Source: Limnoperna fortunei
Lineage: Eukaryota > Mollusca > Bivalvia > Mytilida > Modiolidae
DNA: 64,000 bases
Direction: 5' to 3'
Assembly: GCA_944474755.1 (NCBI GenBank)
Contig: OX104115.1
Location: forward strand, 65,392,605 to 65,456,604
Position numbers and translations under genes: made by a program
Shown: piece by piece, positions 47,898 through 60,812 of the stretch
Layout of the letters: the number at the start of each line of letters is the position of its first letter
Position numbering within the stretch: position 1 is the first letter of the stretch
The notes under the pieces: generated by a model
The model's database searches: none
Told to the model about the DNA's origin: nothing
The model's input: the letters and a program-made list of their open reading frames with translations, nothing else

Positions 47898-48457
47898 GTC
47901 TACAAATTAAACCTAACACTGTTAAAATATTTGATATTAACCCTGTATTTCTGATGATTCAGAAATCCGCTGGATAGATATATTATATGGTTGTCACAAT
48001 ACATAGACGTTTGTATATAATTAACTTACTGTGACTGTATGACAAGTAACTTTGTCATCCTATATAATATATACAAAATTGCTGAATTAGATTACTGTCA
48101 GATTAATATGTATTGGTTACGAAAATTCCATCGTCACACGCTAGTACACATGTACTATGTCTATGTCTACGATTCACCCCGGTTAAAGAAGCTATATTTT
48201 TATATAGCGGATTTGGCAGAGGGGTCTAGACCGCTGGTGCATAGTGCAGGCGATTTGGTGCCACAGTGTCACAACGGTGTGAGTTCGAATCCCGCTGAGG
48301 GAAAGCAAAAATTTGACAGTGTAAAAATCCAATTCTAACAGTGTTGGGTTTAATTTGTAGACGTATATATAAATATTTGATATTAACCTTGTATTTCTGA
48401 TGATTCAGAAATCCGCTGGATAGATATATTATATGGTTGTCACAATACATAGACGTT

Positions 48458-48465
<8 letters not shown>
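47896..48465. repeat. Inverted 29-base ends plus 95-base direct duplication around a SINE
   Basis: acgtctacaaattaaaccta at 47896 is the reverse complement of the SINE end at 48336-48364. Separately, 47925-48019 and 48371-48465 are direct copies with about one difference (both contain gatgattcagaaatccgctg). The cluster is bounded by TA microsatellites. Confidence 0.88.
48205..48364 (+). repeat. tRNA-derived SINE, second family
   Basis: A tRNA-like region contains ggtgcatagtgcaggcg (A-box position) and a near-perfect B box gagttcgaatccc at about 48281. It is followed by a non-tRNA tail ending gggtttaatttgtagacgta and TA repeats. It lacks a complete cloverleaf with paired acceptor stem, so it is not called a tRNA gene. 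Confidence 0.7.
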
Positions 48466-48492
<27 letters not shown>

Positions 48493-48498
48493 ATATAT
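48461..48498. repeat. (TA)n microsatellite
   Basis: Short TA run, nearly uninterrupted. Confidence 0.9.
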
Positions 48499-51104
48499 AT
48501 CTTTAGGTAAGTAGACTTTGCTTTCAAGAGACTTTAAATATGCCTGTGCCATACTGAATTGAACATGCTTATTACTTGCTTATTGATAACATTTGTAAAA
48601 AAACCAAATGTATGATGCGCATAGTTTTCGATATTAATGACATTGCGTTCACTAAACCCTTCATTTTGTATAAATTGTTGAAGTCCTTCATGCAGTTTAT
48701 TGCAACTGAATCTGATAGTGTGTGATATTTGTCGTAACCAAATTTCTGTTGGTTAGTACCAGCGTGGAATTTGAGCATATAGGGATAATAAGACTTCGTA
48801 GAGTGCTGCTTTACAAGAATGCTGTTATTTATATTGTCGTAATTAGGTAAATAGTTTACATTATTACATGGTACATCTTTGTCATCAAAATGATGCAGCA
48901 CACATGAACATTTGTTTAGATCAGCCAACTTTCTAAATCATTGAATTTTTAGAATTTGCGTTTGAATTTAGAAACATAGCAAAAAACCGTTCATAGGTAT
49001 TCTAGCATTCAATTGAATTATTTTTAAAAATCACGTTTTTTGCTTTCAAAAGTGTGTAATTGTATATTTGAACAAATGTTTTATTCTCAATATTTTGAGA
49101 ATTACAGGCTAATAATTTGTTTTAATTTAAACTAATTGGTGTGGGCTGACAAACAGGGGTCCAGGTACATGTACTTCCAATGACATGATTAAGTAAGTAT
49201 TTCATGTTTCTTTGTTAGGCTAGAAATCTGTAATAATAATACTATAATACACTTGCACATACCACCTTCCATTATTCATGACGAGCTTAAATGGCGGAAT
49301 ATTCAGAAGTTGAAACATTTCATATGCAAATATTTAGCATGGATTTTTTCAGTAATTATTTCACAGAAATAATGCAAGGAGTAGTTAATAATTATTACAT
49401 ATAATTTTAACAATAAATTTTTAAGCATGGTATGTGATATAGCCCTTCCATTCACGTTTTTCTTATTGACACACTCTGTATTATTAAAACAACAACATAC
49501 ATATATTAAGTAAAAGTATTTCCTCATACAATTTTAGTAATTTCAACAATAGATTTATAAGCATGGTATGAGATATTGCCTTACCATTCACTTTTTCCCT
49601 ATTCGCACCCCCGAATTATTACATAACAACATACACATATTAAGTAAAAATATTTCCTCTGACAATTTTAGTATGACTGTTAAACAAATACCTTTTGTGC
49701 AATAATCAATAACAAAAAAGAAATTTTTTTCCTTAATTTTATAAACAAAATGTGTTTTTTGTCAAAAGTTTTAAGCTACTAAGTTGAAGGGTTAATAATG
49801 AAAATTGATTTAAAATATTTAAAAATAATTATGTTACATGTATATAAATTAATAGTTTTTATTGTGTATTATTTTAGCTTGTATACCAATTTTTAGTCTG
49901 CCTGGTTCAACCTTTAGTGAGATTCTTAACCAGAACACGCAATCCAGACATATGGGTTGCTGACGCTGCACAAGTTACCACTCATTTGAAAGCAAACATA
50001 AGAGTTAAACAGAACGAAATTCAAATGCAATACCTTTTTTGTATTGCAACAAAATATTTTTACTCCAAATGAAGGCAAAATTTGGCACTTTTCTTTTATG
50101 TTTTGGCCAGTTTTTAGCACTTGTAATGTTCATAACGTTTGAACTATTTAACTGATTTCCAAAATTGTTTCTGCTATATTTAAGAAATATTTCATAGCTG
50201 CCAAATTTTATTGATTACTTAAATATGATTAGATATTTTATTCATGAATATTTTGCCACGAGCGTTATTTAAATAAACAATATAATCAAGGCAGCCATTA
50301 TTTTGATTCTGATATAGAAATAGAGATATTGTTAAATTCGCGTTTTTGTAGGTATTTATTTTCTGTTCCAACTTCCTAGCAACTCCCCTGTTAAAAAAAA
50401 TATTTTTTTTCTATGTCATAGACAAATTGAAATCAAGAATTATTTTCCACTGTTAATTTTGAAATGTGCTGTTGTTTTCATTTTGATAAGTAAATTTTTA
50501 CATATTTTGGAACTAAAGCGTCAGCTAGGAGCAGGCGATTGTTGTCTTTTCGAAACCTTTCGGGCCATGTTATTTGAGGTTGAGGCGAAAAAAATCTCGT
50601 GGTTTGTCTGAAAACCATTAAACCGCACGATAGGTAACAAACTTGTTTACACAGCCCAAGGTCCCTTCAAAACGTAAATGATGATTTATGACATATAAAC
50701 AAGAAATGCATGTAAGTGTTATCTCGGAAACATTTTTTCTATTGGATTTTCGTAATAAAAAGGTACAATATGGAATAATAGAAAATGCAAGCAAAAAATG
50801 GGGAGGGGTCGGGTAATTTTTTATGGGTGGAATAGCTATATATTAATGAATATACGAATAGAGGTTTGTTTCCAAAGCGTTTGAAGGATGTCATATTAGA
50901 ATCTTCATTTTTAAATATCTAAACATAACAAGACAAATGGTGTTCATTTTTTGGCCCGACCTTTTTATATTTCATTAGCAGGCCTTCTATGAACTTTGCC
51001 TCGTAAGTGAACGACACCAGATCCATGTAATTGTACATATTAGGTAGTTTAATGATGTTTAACTCGCTTTCAGCAGTTTGTCAGCTATATGATGGCATTC
51101 AGGG
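48499..51104. other. AT-rich sequence, no supported gene
   Basis: A 118-residue minus-strand frame at 48572-48928 lacks an ATG start and known motifs. A duplicated block (agcatggtatg-gatat-gcc) occurs near 49425 and 49560, with related flanks. No further exons of the receptor were recognised. Confidence 0.4.
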
Positions 51105-51110
51105 TTTATT
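51105..51110 (-). terminator. Candidate polyadenylation signal of the HSPA12-like gene
   Basis: AATAAA on the minus strand, about 135 bases after the stop. Confidence 0.5.
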
Positions 51111-51244
51111 GGTAGATGGCACTGTCGAGTACTTGATGAAAGCCCCTTACCTTCGATAGGAAAACAAAAAAAATTACATTATTTAAATAAACTTTTAATA
51201 TACTAATGTACTGCATTAAAACACGTCATGACGGAAATTTGATA

Positions 51245-54200
51245 TCAGTGATCTAGAAAATCAAATTTTGCAAGAAGTTTTTTGTTGGTTTTCTTTTCCA
51301 CAGCTTCTACGGTTAGTTCAGTTCCACCAAATGTCATTTGTACTACAATGGCTTTGTCTTTGGTAGATGACCCTTGAAGGGGAACGAGAATTTTCCCCAA
51401 ATAGTTACAGGAACTTTCTGTAGTGTAACTGGGGTCGCTATTTGTAGACGTATAAATCGGTACGCTGACTTCAGTCTGATGGTCATGAAGTGGAAAGTAC
51501 GTCTGGGGATCCAACGCCACTCCGACCGTGACTGTTTGATGAATCTCCACGTGTTTATCAAAAACATCAGAACATTTGTCGCGACCGTTAGCCTGGAATT
51601 TCTTATTAATTGGATCTCCTTCAATAAAGTCTCTACTTGTTCGGACGCCGTATGTGTATTTTGATTTGCGCGAAACAATTGTTGCAGGATTGTGTCCGAA
51701 CAACACAGCCCCTTTTACCACCGCTAAGCCTGCCTCTTCTGGTATGATTATATTTTTGTCTTTGAAATTTGTCTTTATCGCTTCTTGGAGCATAGCACAT
51801 TCGGAAAATCCCCCAACCATCAATATGGTGTCTACACCATGACAAAGTGGATTCTTGAAAAGGTCTTTTAAATGCTGTACAACATTATCTGTGACCTCAG
51901 TAAATAGCTGTTTTACTAGGTCGGTGTTCATTTTTAGTTTGTCTCCTATCCAGTTCATGGTTTTAGCAAAATTTGTTTGTTTTATGCTTGTTTTCAAGTC
52001 TTGTTGATATTCCTCTTCATAAGCCTCTGTTAGTGATAAAGGGATACGAAACACAATATGGCCAGTTGATTCCGGACGAATTGTACGCTTTTTAATTTCA
52101 AATTCTCTAAGAAGGTCTAGTTCGTCTGACTTTGATTCCTTTTTAAACTTTTTTATCACTGGATCCCCAACAACTTTAACCATTAGCTGCATAAAGTTTT
52201 CATCCACCTTTGTTCCTCCCCATGCCCCTCCGCTTGCTTTGTGTAATTCTCGCAAGTTATTCTTTTCCAAAACTTCTTGAACAGTAATGTCCACAGTCCC
52301 ACCTTAAAGACAACAAAATTGTACAATTACGTTGTTCATGTGTACTGTAAACTCTTATAAGAAGATAATATTTAGGAAAAAAAGAAGTCCTAGGTTGTCG
52401 AACCATATACATTTTCTGTTTTTGTACTTTTATCGTTTTCTGGTATGGGTTTCTTTAATAAACATACAGAGCTACCCAGCTCATTCCCTGTTACCAACCA
52501 GACATGGACAAGACACCACTTATCGCATTCTCCGCCCCTTCACAACATTTCATTTATTATGGGCGAATTGGATTGGCGTTGTCCGATTATAATACAAAAA
52601 AGTCTGAATATAGCTGAAATATTGCTTACTGGATAATGCAACCATCATCAAGCAATTTATGTTGTACATAAGTTACATTAAACATAAAAAACACAACAAA
52701 AATTTTCCAAATATATGACTTACCTCCCAAATCAGCAATCATATACTTTGAACCCGGTTTAAATGCACCGAGGTTACCCGACACAAACTTTTCAACCGGA
52801 AGTATCCGACAATACAAGGCTGCTGCCTCTGGTTCCAATGCTATCATCAAATGGTTCTCTTTGATACCAGCCTACAATATATAAAAACTAATGCCTACTA
52901 GTGATACTCCCGCTTTACAAAAAGTATTTGGTGAAAAGTAATTAGATGACCAAGGAGTATAAAATCGCTATACACCGTATGGTACTCTACGATAAAGCAA
53001 TATGCATAATATCAGGCTTCTGCATTCTATAATTGCTTAAATAACTGCGACAGAAATATTTGACAACTTTTTGTAAAAGTCTAAGTATTCGGAACTAGAT
53101 TTTGTGTAGATTAAATATTTCATCAACCCTTACATAACTACTTCTCCGCGATTTTTTATTGGTCGCGGTAATCGTTCGCTTTTCAATGAACGAATCAAGT
53201 GCATGAATACTCGTTGGAATTACAGTGCGTATATATAAATATAAACACAAAATTTGAAAATAAAAATAATTTTCAAACGCGTTGAATTATCAGGAAGCTG
53301 GTTTATTTTTAACAAAAGCCGTCATTTTTCGTTTGTAAGTGAGTTGGTCTCGTTTATACATCAATGAATTCTTTTTAAAACATCTTTTATTCCTATATTA
53401 AATATGTTGTATGAATGACAATGACTAATGAAATAAAAATCGAACTATATAAAATATAGTTATAATTATTAATCTGTAATCTGGATTGATCTAGCTCCGT
53501 AACCAACTTTTTCCAAACATTTCTCTCATAATCCCTTTAATAGTTTAAAAGTACATTCATACTTGCATCGTCTAGATACTTTTTGTTCGTTTCTGTCAAT
53601 GTATTGCAATAATATGTTTTATTTATCTAAAAGTCATCAATTCCATTTGCAATAACAGTTATTGACGTTTAAAAAATGTATGATATAACTAATATTTATC
53701 TAATTTTGACGTAATATTTCAACCGCTTGACCGGTGTGGAAAAAAAAATTTCTCGTCAATATTGAATTTGTTGTTCTCAGCAGTTAATTGGTTAAAAATA
53801 ATAACGTCACAATAAGAGCTCATGACGTCATAAACAAAACACCTTCCATTTACCGCGTATTCAAGTCATGAACGTAAAATTGGGGTTGAGAGAATTTGTA
53901 CTTCGTTTCGCAAATTTACTACTTTTTAAAATTAGAGAAACAGAATCTTACATTAGTACTCATGGATCATCGGATTTCTCCAATCTCGATAGTTAAATTA
54001 TGGAATTTTAAGTCCTCGCCAAGGCTCGGACTTAAAATTCCATAATTTAATTATCTCGACTGGAGAAATCCGATAATCGACTCGTACCAATGTAAGATCC
54101 TATATATATTATGCACATGATACAAAACAAGGAGCCACCGTGCGATGAACATACATCAAAGAATAAAAACAGTATTCAGAGATAAAATGGGTGCGTTTAT

Positions 54201-55297
54201 TGCATGCATTGACTTTCCAAACCAAAACATGAAATATGCATTCTCAATACCACGAGTTTCTCTTAATTACCTGTGCAGCTGCTTCTCTCATAAACTGCTT
54301 GGCACTGTCGTTCCATATGGCAGGAACAGTCAAAACCCAGTGAATATCTCCTTCGTTCATTCCTGTGTGACTTGATTCAAGTTGTTTTAACAGATGGTCC
54401 TTCAGAAATCGTATACCATGGCTAAAAACCGTCTGAGCTGGCAATTTTTTCTTTCCGGAGTCGTCACTAATTTCTGTGTTGCGTGAAAGTGTCTAATAAT
54501 TATATAACATATTAATGTTAAGGAACCATGCCACAATTACTGATTATAAAAACAGTTTTTTTAAGTGTATTGATCGAAATGTCGTGTTAAAAAATTGTAA
54601 CATGTTGGTTAAAGCACGTAGAATAATTTGATTTTTTCAAATAAAATGTCAATTTTTGTCAGTCAAATCGAATCCATTTAAGTTTTTATTAAACTGACAT
54701 AAGGAATATGGGCAATTCAATTGCTTAGCGACTAGTGGTAGGTAATTCGTCAATTTCTTTTCAAAAGCGCGAGTCTTTTAGTTAATGTAATCGGTGTTCT
54801 TAAAACCGCCAATAACACAGTAAAATAGTTTTTACTTTTTATCCTTCGTCCGAAACTTCAATCTACATGTACCGCTGATATAGGTGTAAAATAAATTAAA
54901 ATGGCATAACAAAGCAAACAACAACACTTACCGTATTGTTATACAATGACATTTTAAACCTTTTAAAGAAGTACCAGTCGTCATGCTGATCTTCTAATGC
55001 TAATTCTGCATACTTCTCCTCAGCTTCGTATCCAAACGCATGAAAGGATTTATCTGGCTTTAGCAGTACACATGTTGGTGTCTTAAGGGATATCAAACTC
55101 TTTTGTCCAGCAACCCATGATGTGTTCGCTAATATTTTGTTGGGATCTGTTTCAAACCATGATTTAAACGAAAATGCGTAACCAGAAAACGTGGTTCCGA
55201 AATCAATGGCTGCCACAAGGACTTTGTCTGATTTGTAACTGGAGGAATAATCACTGCCTTTAAGGTCATCTGGATTGTATTCTTGACAGTATGCCAT
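51245..55297 (-). CDS. HSPA12-like Hsp70 family protein, four exons, complete
   Basis: Join of 54932-55297, 54271-54492, 52724-52871 and 51245-52302 (minus) gives 1794 bases and 597 residues with consistent GT-AG borders. It has the actin/Hsp70 ATPase signatures in order: AAIDFGTTFSGYAFSF (phosphate 1, residues 29-44), WVLTVPAIWNDSAKQFMREA in exon 2, ALEPEAAALYCR in exon 3, IADLGGGTVDIT (phosphate 2, about 241-252, split across the exon 3/4 junction) and ILMVGGFSECAMLQ (adenosine motif, about 406-419). The C-terminus lacks the standard Hsp70 substrate domain and EEVD tail and ends KFDFLDH, as in the HSPA12A/B branch. It is expected to be a cytosolic ATP-binding protein; clients are unknown. 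HSPA12 genes are strongly expanded in bivalves. ATG 55297 (MAYCQEYN) starts the phosphate-1 exon. No lesions seen. Confidence 0.93.
52440..52650 (+). repeat. Dispersed repeat, family B, 3' fragment in HSPA12-like intron 3
   Basis: The segment ends tatagctgaaatattgctta-ctgga followed by caaccatcatcaagcaa, matching the 3' block of 4770-5140. The 5' portion is diverged. Confidence 0.5.
53943..54100. mobile_element. Foldback MITE-like hairpin in HSPA12-like intron 2
   Basis: Arms 53943-54014 and 54029-54100 are near-perfect reverse complements (gacttaaaattccataattt on the right arm pairs with the left), with a GC-rich loop tcgccaaggctcg. The outer ends read atcttacatt / aatgtaagat. Similar in design to 38486-38658 but with unrelated sequence. 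Confidence 0.85.
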
Positions 55298-57072
55298 TTC
55301 TAAAAGATGAAGTAAACATGTTTAAGCATCAAGTTTGCAATCAAGTAAGCCAAAACAAATAAGGCATACAAAACCGCACATAACGCGAGGATAAAAAGTG
55401 ATTTGATTCAAGTTAACCAGTATCTTACACTAACATGATAATTTGCATGTATTTCACATAAAAAAAGACATAGCTTTAATGCTCCGAGAAATAATCCTGT
55501 CCCAACCCTCGAATACGCTCTCTAGGAAAGACAGGCATCTATGTTTCTGTGAGCTAATGCTCCCCTGATGATGCCGCCGAAACTTTTATCTTGTAGTTGG
55601 CTCTTTACATATGAGTTCATTAAATCGCATCAAATGGTTTTAACGAAAGAACTCGTACACTGTTGAACCCAAGCAATTCGTAGAAATTTGACCTTCATAA
55701 AACGAGGTAAGTTCTTGAGTGGCAAAGTTTCTCCAGGTAGTCGCCAAAACAGGTAAAACAGAAACCCATAAGCACCAAGACACAATTCGTAAAATCATTA
55801 TGAAAGATTTGTGCTCTTTTTAGCTATTTTGTGAGGAGGATGGAGGACCATCTGAGTTACATTTCTACAATATCACAAACCCTTTTGCCAAGCGGTTTTT
55901 GAGAAAACAAATTTTGAAATTTCAGGCAATAAAAACTCATTTCAGCTCTGGTAGCCATGTTGAATTTCCTATCTGCTCGAAAAACTCAAAATAATAAGAT
56001 CACTTTGTAAATTTACTTCTGCATTATTTGGTTTAATTGTGTGGAACAGTTTCGGAGAAAAAGCTCTTTGTACGGTTTTCCCATAGGGTCCTATGTTAAA
56101 CTGTGTTCCACGGTCGCAGCCATCTTGGATTTGGATCGGCATATTTTGGATATTTTTTTAATTAAACCAATCAGAACACACTAGTATCCCTGGGACCCAT
56201 GAGCCTTGCAGCCATTTTTAATGTTTGACCAACACCAAAAACTTTGTTCAGAACCACACAATAAACATACCTGTCAAGTTTGGTTCCAATCGATCAAGTG
56301 GTTTTGGAGAAGAAGATTGAAATGTGAAAAGTTTACATCCGACCACAACAACAGATACCAAGTTTGAGAATAGCTTACACTGACCCTTTTGGTTAGGTGA
56401 GCTAAATAGCATATAGCGATATTTTTAAAAGCATCGTGTTACAAGCACTTTTAAAAAGCATCACAGTTCCTTTTAAAAGCACCAGGTAACAAGTAGAGTG
56501 ATTCTTTTAAAAAACATCATAATTCTTTTTTATTTCATGCATAATGTTTTTGCTTTTAGAAAGTATCGCAAAAGAAAAAAAAGAAACCAAAAGAAACATC
56601 ACAAGTGTGACAAGATCTGTAAAGTAGATGAAAAAATGCAAGCAAATGCATTTTAAAAGTAAGCTGATACTATTTACACAAGTGACTATGCATAAAGTTT
56701 TTTCCTTCACAATGCTTTTAACAAGTGTCGCCATAGAAAAATCATAACATCACAACTGTGACATGAACGGCCACTGATAGAGATTCTTAACAAGTCCTGA
56801 GACATTATACATGCAATTAAGAACTGCATATATCAAAAATGAAATGTTAGTATTACCAAATAAATATTATGACATCAATCAGGTTTATACTCAATTTTAT
56901 ATCAAATTAAGCAAAAGTAGGCAAAATCACAACTTTGTGAATCATATTACTTTATATTTATTAAACATAACTTTTGTACAATAAGTTTTAGGTGTTAATA
57001 TAGATAAATGTCATTTGTTTTTTTTATTACTTTTGTTTTACTATATATTTTTACAAAATTAAAAAAAAAATT
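55298..57072. other. Upstream and intergenic region of the HSPA12-like gene
   Basis: No gene recognised. The piece at about 55800-56420 has the look of a decayed dispersed repeat, ending cactgaccctttt and ggttaggtgagcta, but has no second copy in the window. No clear heat-shock element array was seen upstream of the start. Confidence 0.4.
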
Positions 57073-57620
57073 ACCCGTAGCTGGGAATTCCGCATTTTAG
57101 CACGGAAAATTTGAGTGCGGAGTATTCCGACTCCGAGCTAACAAAAAATATTTTCGTCAAAAAACCCTAAAAAAACACACTTTTCCGAGCTATGTTGGAA
57201 ATTTGGTCGGAAAATGTACACATTTCTGACAGATTCTCCGAAATTATCGCGGAATTTGTTACAAAATTCCAAGCTAAGCTCGGAAAAGTCTGAATACTCC
57301 GCGCTTAGTCGGAAAATAGTTTGGAATTTGTCCGAATACTCCGCATTAGGTCGGAAAATTCTACTCCGTGCTATGTCGGAAAACAGCTCGGAAATTGGCT
57401 TGGAAAATTCTGAATATTCCGTGCTATGTCGGAAGATAGCTCGGAAATTAGCTTGGAAAATTCCGAATACTCCGCACTAAGCTCGGAATTTCAAGCAACT
57501 GCGGAATTTTTTTATCCATACATGTGTCGGAAATTTAGCTTGGAAAGTTATGGTGGAATTTTTCTCCGAGAGGCTTGGAATTTTTTTCCGTGGGGTTTTA
57601 TATTTTGGTTCCTGGGATGT
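57073..57620. repeat. Left repeat arm of the outer foldback-like element
   Basis: Short units around ctccg-gctatgtcggaaa and agctcggaaattagcttgga, with a 53-base period best seen at about 57366-57475. Several short open frames run through it (for example 57214-57480), a by-product of the repeats. Confidence 0.8.
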
Positions 57621-58310
57621 CAAAATTGAGTTTCTTGCTTAGTCTGATTTTATGCCAGCGAATCATAGTTGATCTCGTCAATGATCATAGCTAGATCATT
57701 TTTAGTGGAGGATTGCATGTAAAATCTGTACAAGTGCCACTGAGTTTTCTGAAAAGTAAAACAATTGTTAATAAGATTCTATCATTTCTTATTTCAAAAG
57801 GATTAGCACTAACTGCATTCTAGCATAATAAATATTTAAAATTTAATAGAAAATTAATAAATTAATATTATTTGTTTTCCCCATCATTCTGACAGCCAGG
57901 GATATTTGTCAAGTTCTTTGTTGCTTCTGCTTTACACAGAAGCCTGATATAAAAAAAAACAATTCACATGTCCATTTTCAATTATGCTTATTAATGTTAT
58001 CCTGGAAGAAAAAAAAACAATAACATACTTCCAGAGTAAAAGATGAATCAGTCAAAATTACTTAGGTCAATAAATAGATGATTTTCTCATGCTTAAAATG
58101 TTTACACACATTTTATTTTATTTTTATTTTATTAATTTTATTTACAGAAAAATTAATTAGAACTTTAAAATTTCCATAAGTAGCAATCAGTTTGTTTAAA
58201 ACATCTGCAAACACAACAAATCTACTGTTGTATGTGTTCATACATGTAAAACTAACTATTTAACAATCTGATAATTTTCAGTTAGCTTGTATGTAGTATG
58301 TATGTATGTA

Positions 58311-59382
58311 GTCGGGTGCAAGTCAAATCGGCACTAAGTCGGATCGGCACCTAAAGAAAAAGTCAAATCGGCACCGGAAAGTAGTTAATTCGGCACTTAG
58401 GTATAGTGAAATCGGCATTGGATTTCGGCACCTGATAAATGATTTATACTTATTACAATAAAATTGTTTAAAAGGTAAATTTTAATACATGACATGTTGA
58501 AAATTATAATTTAAAATAAAATAATTACTAATTAATTATGTTGATTGGGGGATTCTTTGAAATTTACAACTGTTAAGTTTGATAAATAGTATATATTACT
58601 GTTATAATAACATCGATGATTAGACATTTAAATTCCTTTGAAAAAGTAACAAATTAATTTTTTGTTTATATAATTATATGGTTTGTTGTTGTAATAATGA
58701 CCCTGAAAGTGTTTTCATGATTGTTAACTAAATAATGTTTAAATTAAGATTAAAAGGCCGAAGCCCAAGCTGTTTAATAAGTGAGAAATTTGAGAAAAAT
58801 GGAAAATATTAAATGAGATACTATCATTCCCAAATGTCAGACGATAGTTGAATCAAGTGCAGTCAAATAGTTCGTCCAAGACAGTAAGCTCTGCAGTGTT
58901 TGCAGAAGCAGAAGATATTCCCTTACAGCTATGGCTTGTTTCAGAGGGAAAATGAAGACGCCATCAAAGAAAACAGAACCGTCATGTTCAGCAAATGATT
59001 TTTAGTTTGTGGCAGCAATATAAGAACAACACCATCAGTGCCAGCTATTTACCAAGGAAATGCGCATCGGTGAATGCTGACATCAACTGTAACTTTAATA
59101 TGATGAATTGAAATAATTTTTAAATCATTTAATATACAACTTTATCATTTGAACTGTTATTTGATTTTATAGTGCTGGTTGCGTTTTATATGTGCTAGAT
59201 TTTTAATGAAATAAAATAAACATTGTTATCTTTCAGTCGTTTTTGTTTATAACTGAACATATTATAATAAATTCAGAAAAAAACATAGGTGCCGAATTGA
59301 CTATATCAGGTGCCGAATTAACCATACTGAGTGCCGAATTGACTGTACTAAGTGCCGATTTAACCAGGTGCCGTTTTGTTGT
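58311..59382. mobile_element. Nested foldback-like element with gtcaaatcggcac arrays
   Basis: The left array (58311-58433) repeats agtcaaatcggcacctaa-like units of about 22-30 bases; the right array (59286-59382) carries the same units inverted (aggtgccgaattgac). The 850-base centre has no recognised gene. A short GTAT microsatellite precedes the left end. It lies wholly within the 57073-60840 element. Confidence 0.75.
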
Positions 59383-60394
59383 CATAGGTAAATTGCCTAA
59401 AGAAATAAATACATGCACTAATGTTTTGATTACACACTTTATGTAATTATTAATGAGCATACAAACATAAACAGACAATGTGCACAATTTTTATACTAAA
59501 TAAAATGTTTAACAATTACCTTAAATATCTATTAGTTTTATTATTGTTATGATAAATATGTTTGAAAACAGTGTGAAAATGATAGATATTTTTTTTCAAA
59601 ATGGCCGACTTCATATAAACAATATTGAAAAATTTACTGACATTATTTCCTTTGTGAAGTACCGAGACATATTACTGGATCAAAATTTGTAGTAGTGTTC
59701 TCTAAATTTATTGTTTTTATAAATTGATTTCAAGAAATTTAATATAAAACACATACCTTATCTAAGGTTTTAAAAATGTAAACAAACTTCATTTCCATTA
59801 AGTTTTCCTCCTCAACACCCATTTGAAAAATGTGCCAAATTTTTTGATTGGCTAATGATTCTCATTTTCATTGGTCAATATTTGAAAACTGATTAATCAG
59901 AAAAACAAATTTGAGTTGTATTTATAAAAAAATTAAGAATTTAAAAAAAAAAATCATTTTAAATTCTTTTGAGTAATAAAACATTTATTTTAGAAATAAA
60001 ACAAGCCACTGCTTTAAAAAGATTTTAATTCTATATTATATAGATTTTACTTAAAAAATACTCATCTAATAGAACAAGAAAAATTAATATATTTAAAAAT
60101 TAAATGTTACTTTTATGATTGATTACAAATTTAATTAATGTTTTTGTATTGATAGCAAATAATTATTTCCATTTATGCACTTCTAAAACTGAATATTTTT
60201 AGTTTTTCAGAGCTTATACATGTAAACTACTTTGATAAATTGAATGCTGATATTTTAACATGTAACTGTTAAACTGTTACTGTTTGGTGACCAATGTATA
60301 TATATTTTCAGCATAATAATTTTATTTGTTAACCAAGAAGATATTCTAGTGAAATTCTAACATATTTATTGCAATTGTAAATCCCCATATCATT

Positions 60395-60812
60395 GAGCAA
60401 AAAATTAAAGTCCACCTTTTCCCAGTTAAAAAAATGACAAAGTGCAAATTTCCTAGCTAATCCCATGCTGAAAAATATTAAAGTCCAATTTTCCGCGCAT
60501 TTTCCAGGCTAAAAAATTGACAAAGTCCAAAATTCCAAGCTGATTCCGTGCTAAAAAACATTAAAGTCCAATTTTCCGCGCATTTTCCAAGCTAAAAAAA
60601 TGACAAAGTCCACATTTCCAAGCTACTTCTGTGCTGAAAAATATTAAAGTTCAACTTTCCGCACATTTTCCAAGCTAAAAAATGACAAAGTCCAAAATTC
60701 TAAGCTAATTCCATGCTGAAAAATATTGAAGTCCAATTTTCCGTGCATTTTCCATGCTAAATGACAAAGTCCAAAATTCCAAGCCTTTTCCACGCAAAAA
60801 TGCGGAATTCCG
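60395..60812. repeat. Right repeat arm of the outer foldback-like element
   Basis: Units spaced 83, 83 and 82 bases, anchored at aaagtccaattttccg (60480, 60563) and its variants at 60646 and 60728, alternating with gacaaagtccaaaattccaa. Confidence 0.9.

Noticed and set aside
48237..48305. Functional tRNA gene
   Set aside because: The B box is good, but there is no paired acceptor stem or clear anticodon arm, and the sequence continues into a SINE tail.
48572..48928. 118-residue minus-strand frame (KCSCVLHHFDDKDVPCNN ...)
   Set aside because: No ATG start, no recognised family, no supporting splice context; it could be an exon, but I cannot support it.
49926..50120. Minus-strand frame with CFQMSGNLCSVSN as an upstream receptor exon
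   Set aside because: The donor and acceptor sites are poor and the Cys spacing does not match an EGF module.
51343..51845. Several frames on both strands overlapping the HSPA12-like last exon
   Set aside because: Shadows of the real exon in other frames, without motifs of their own.
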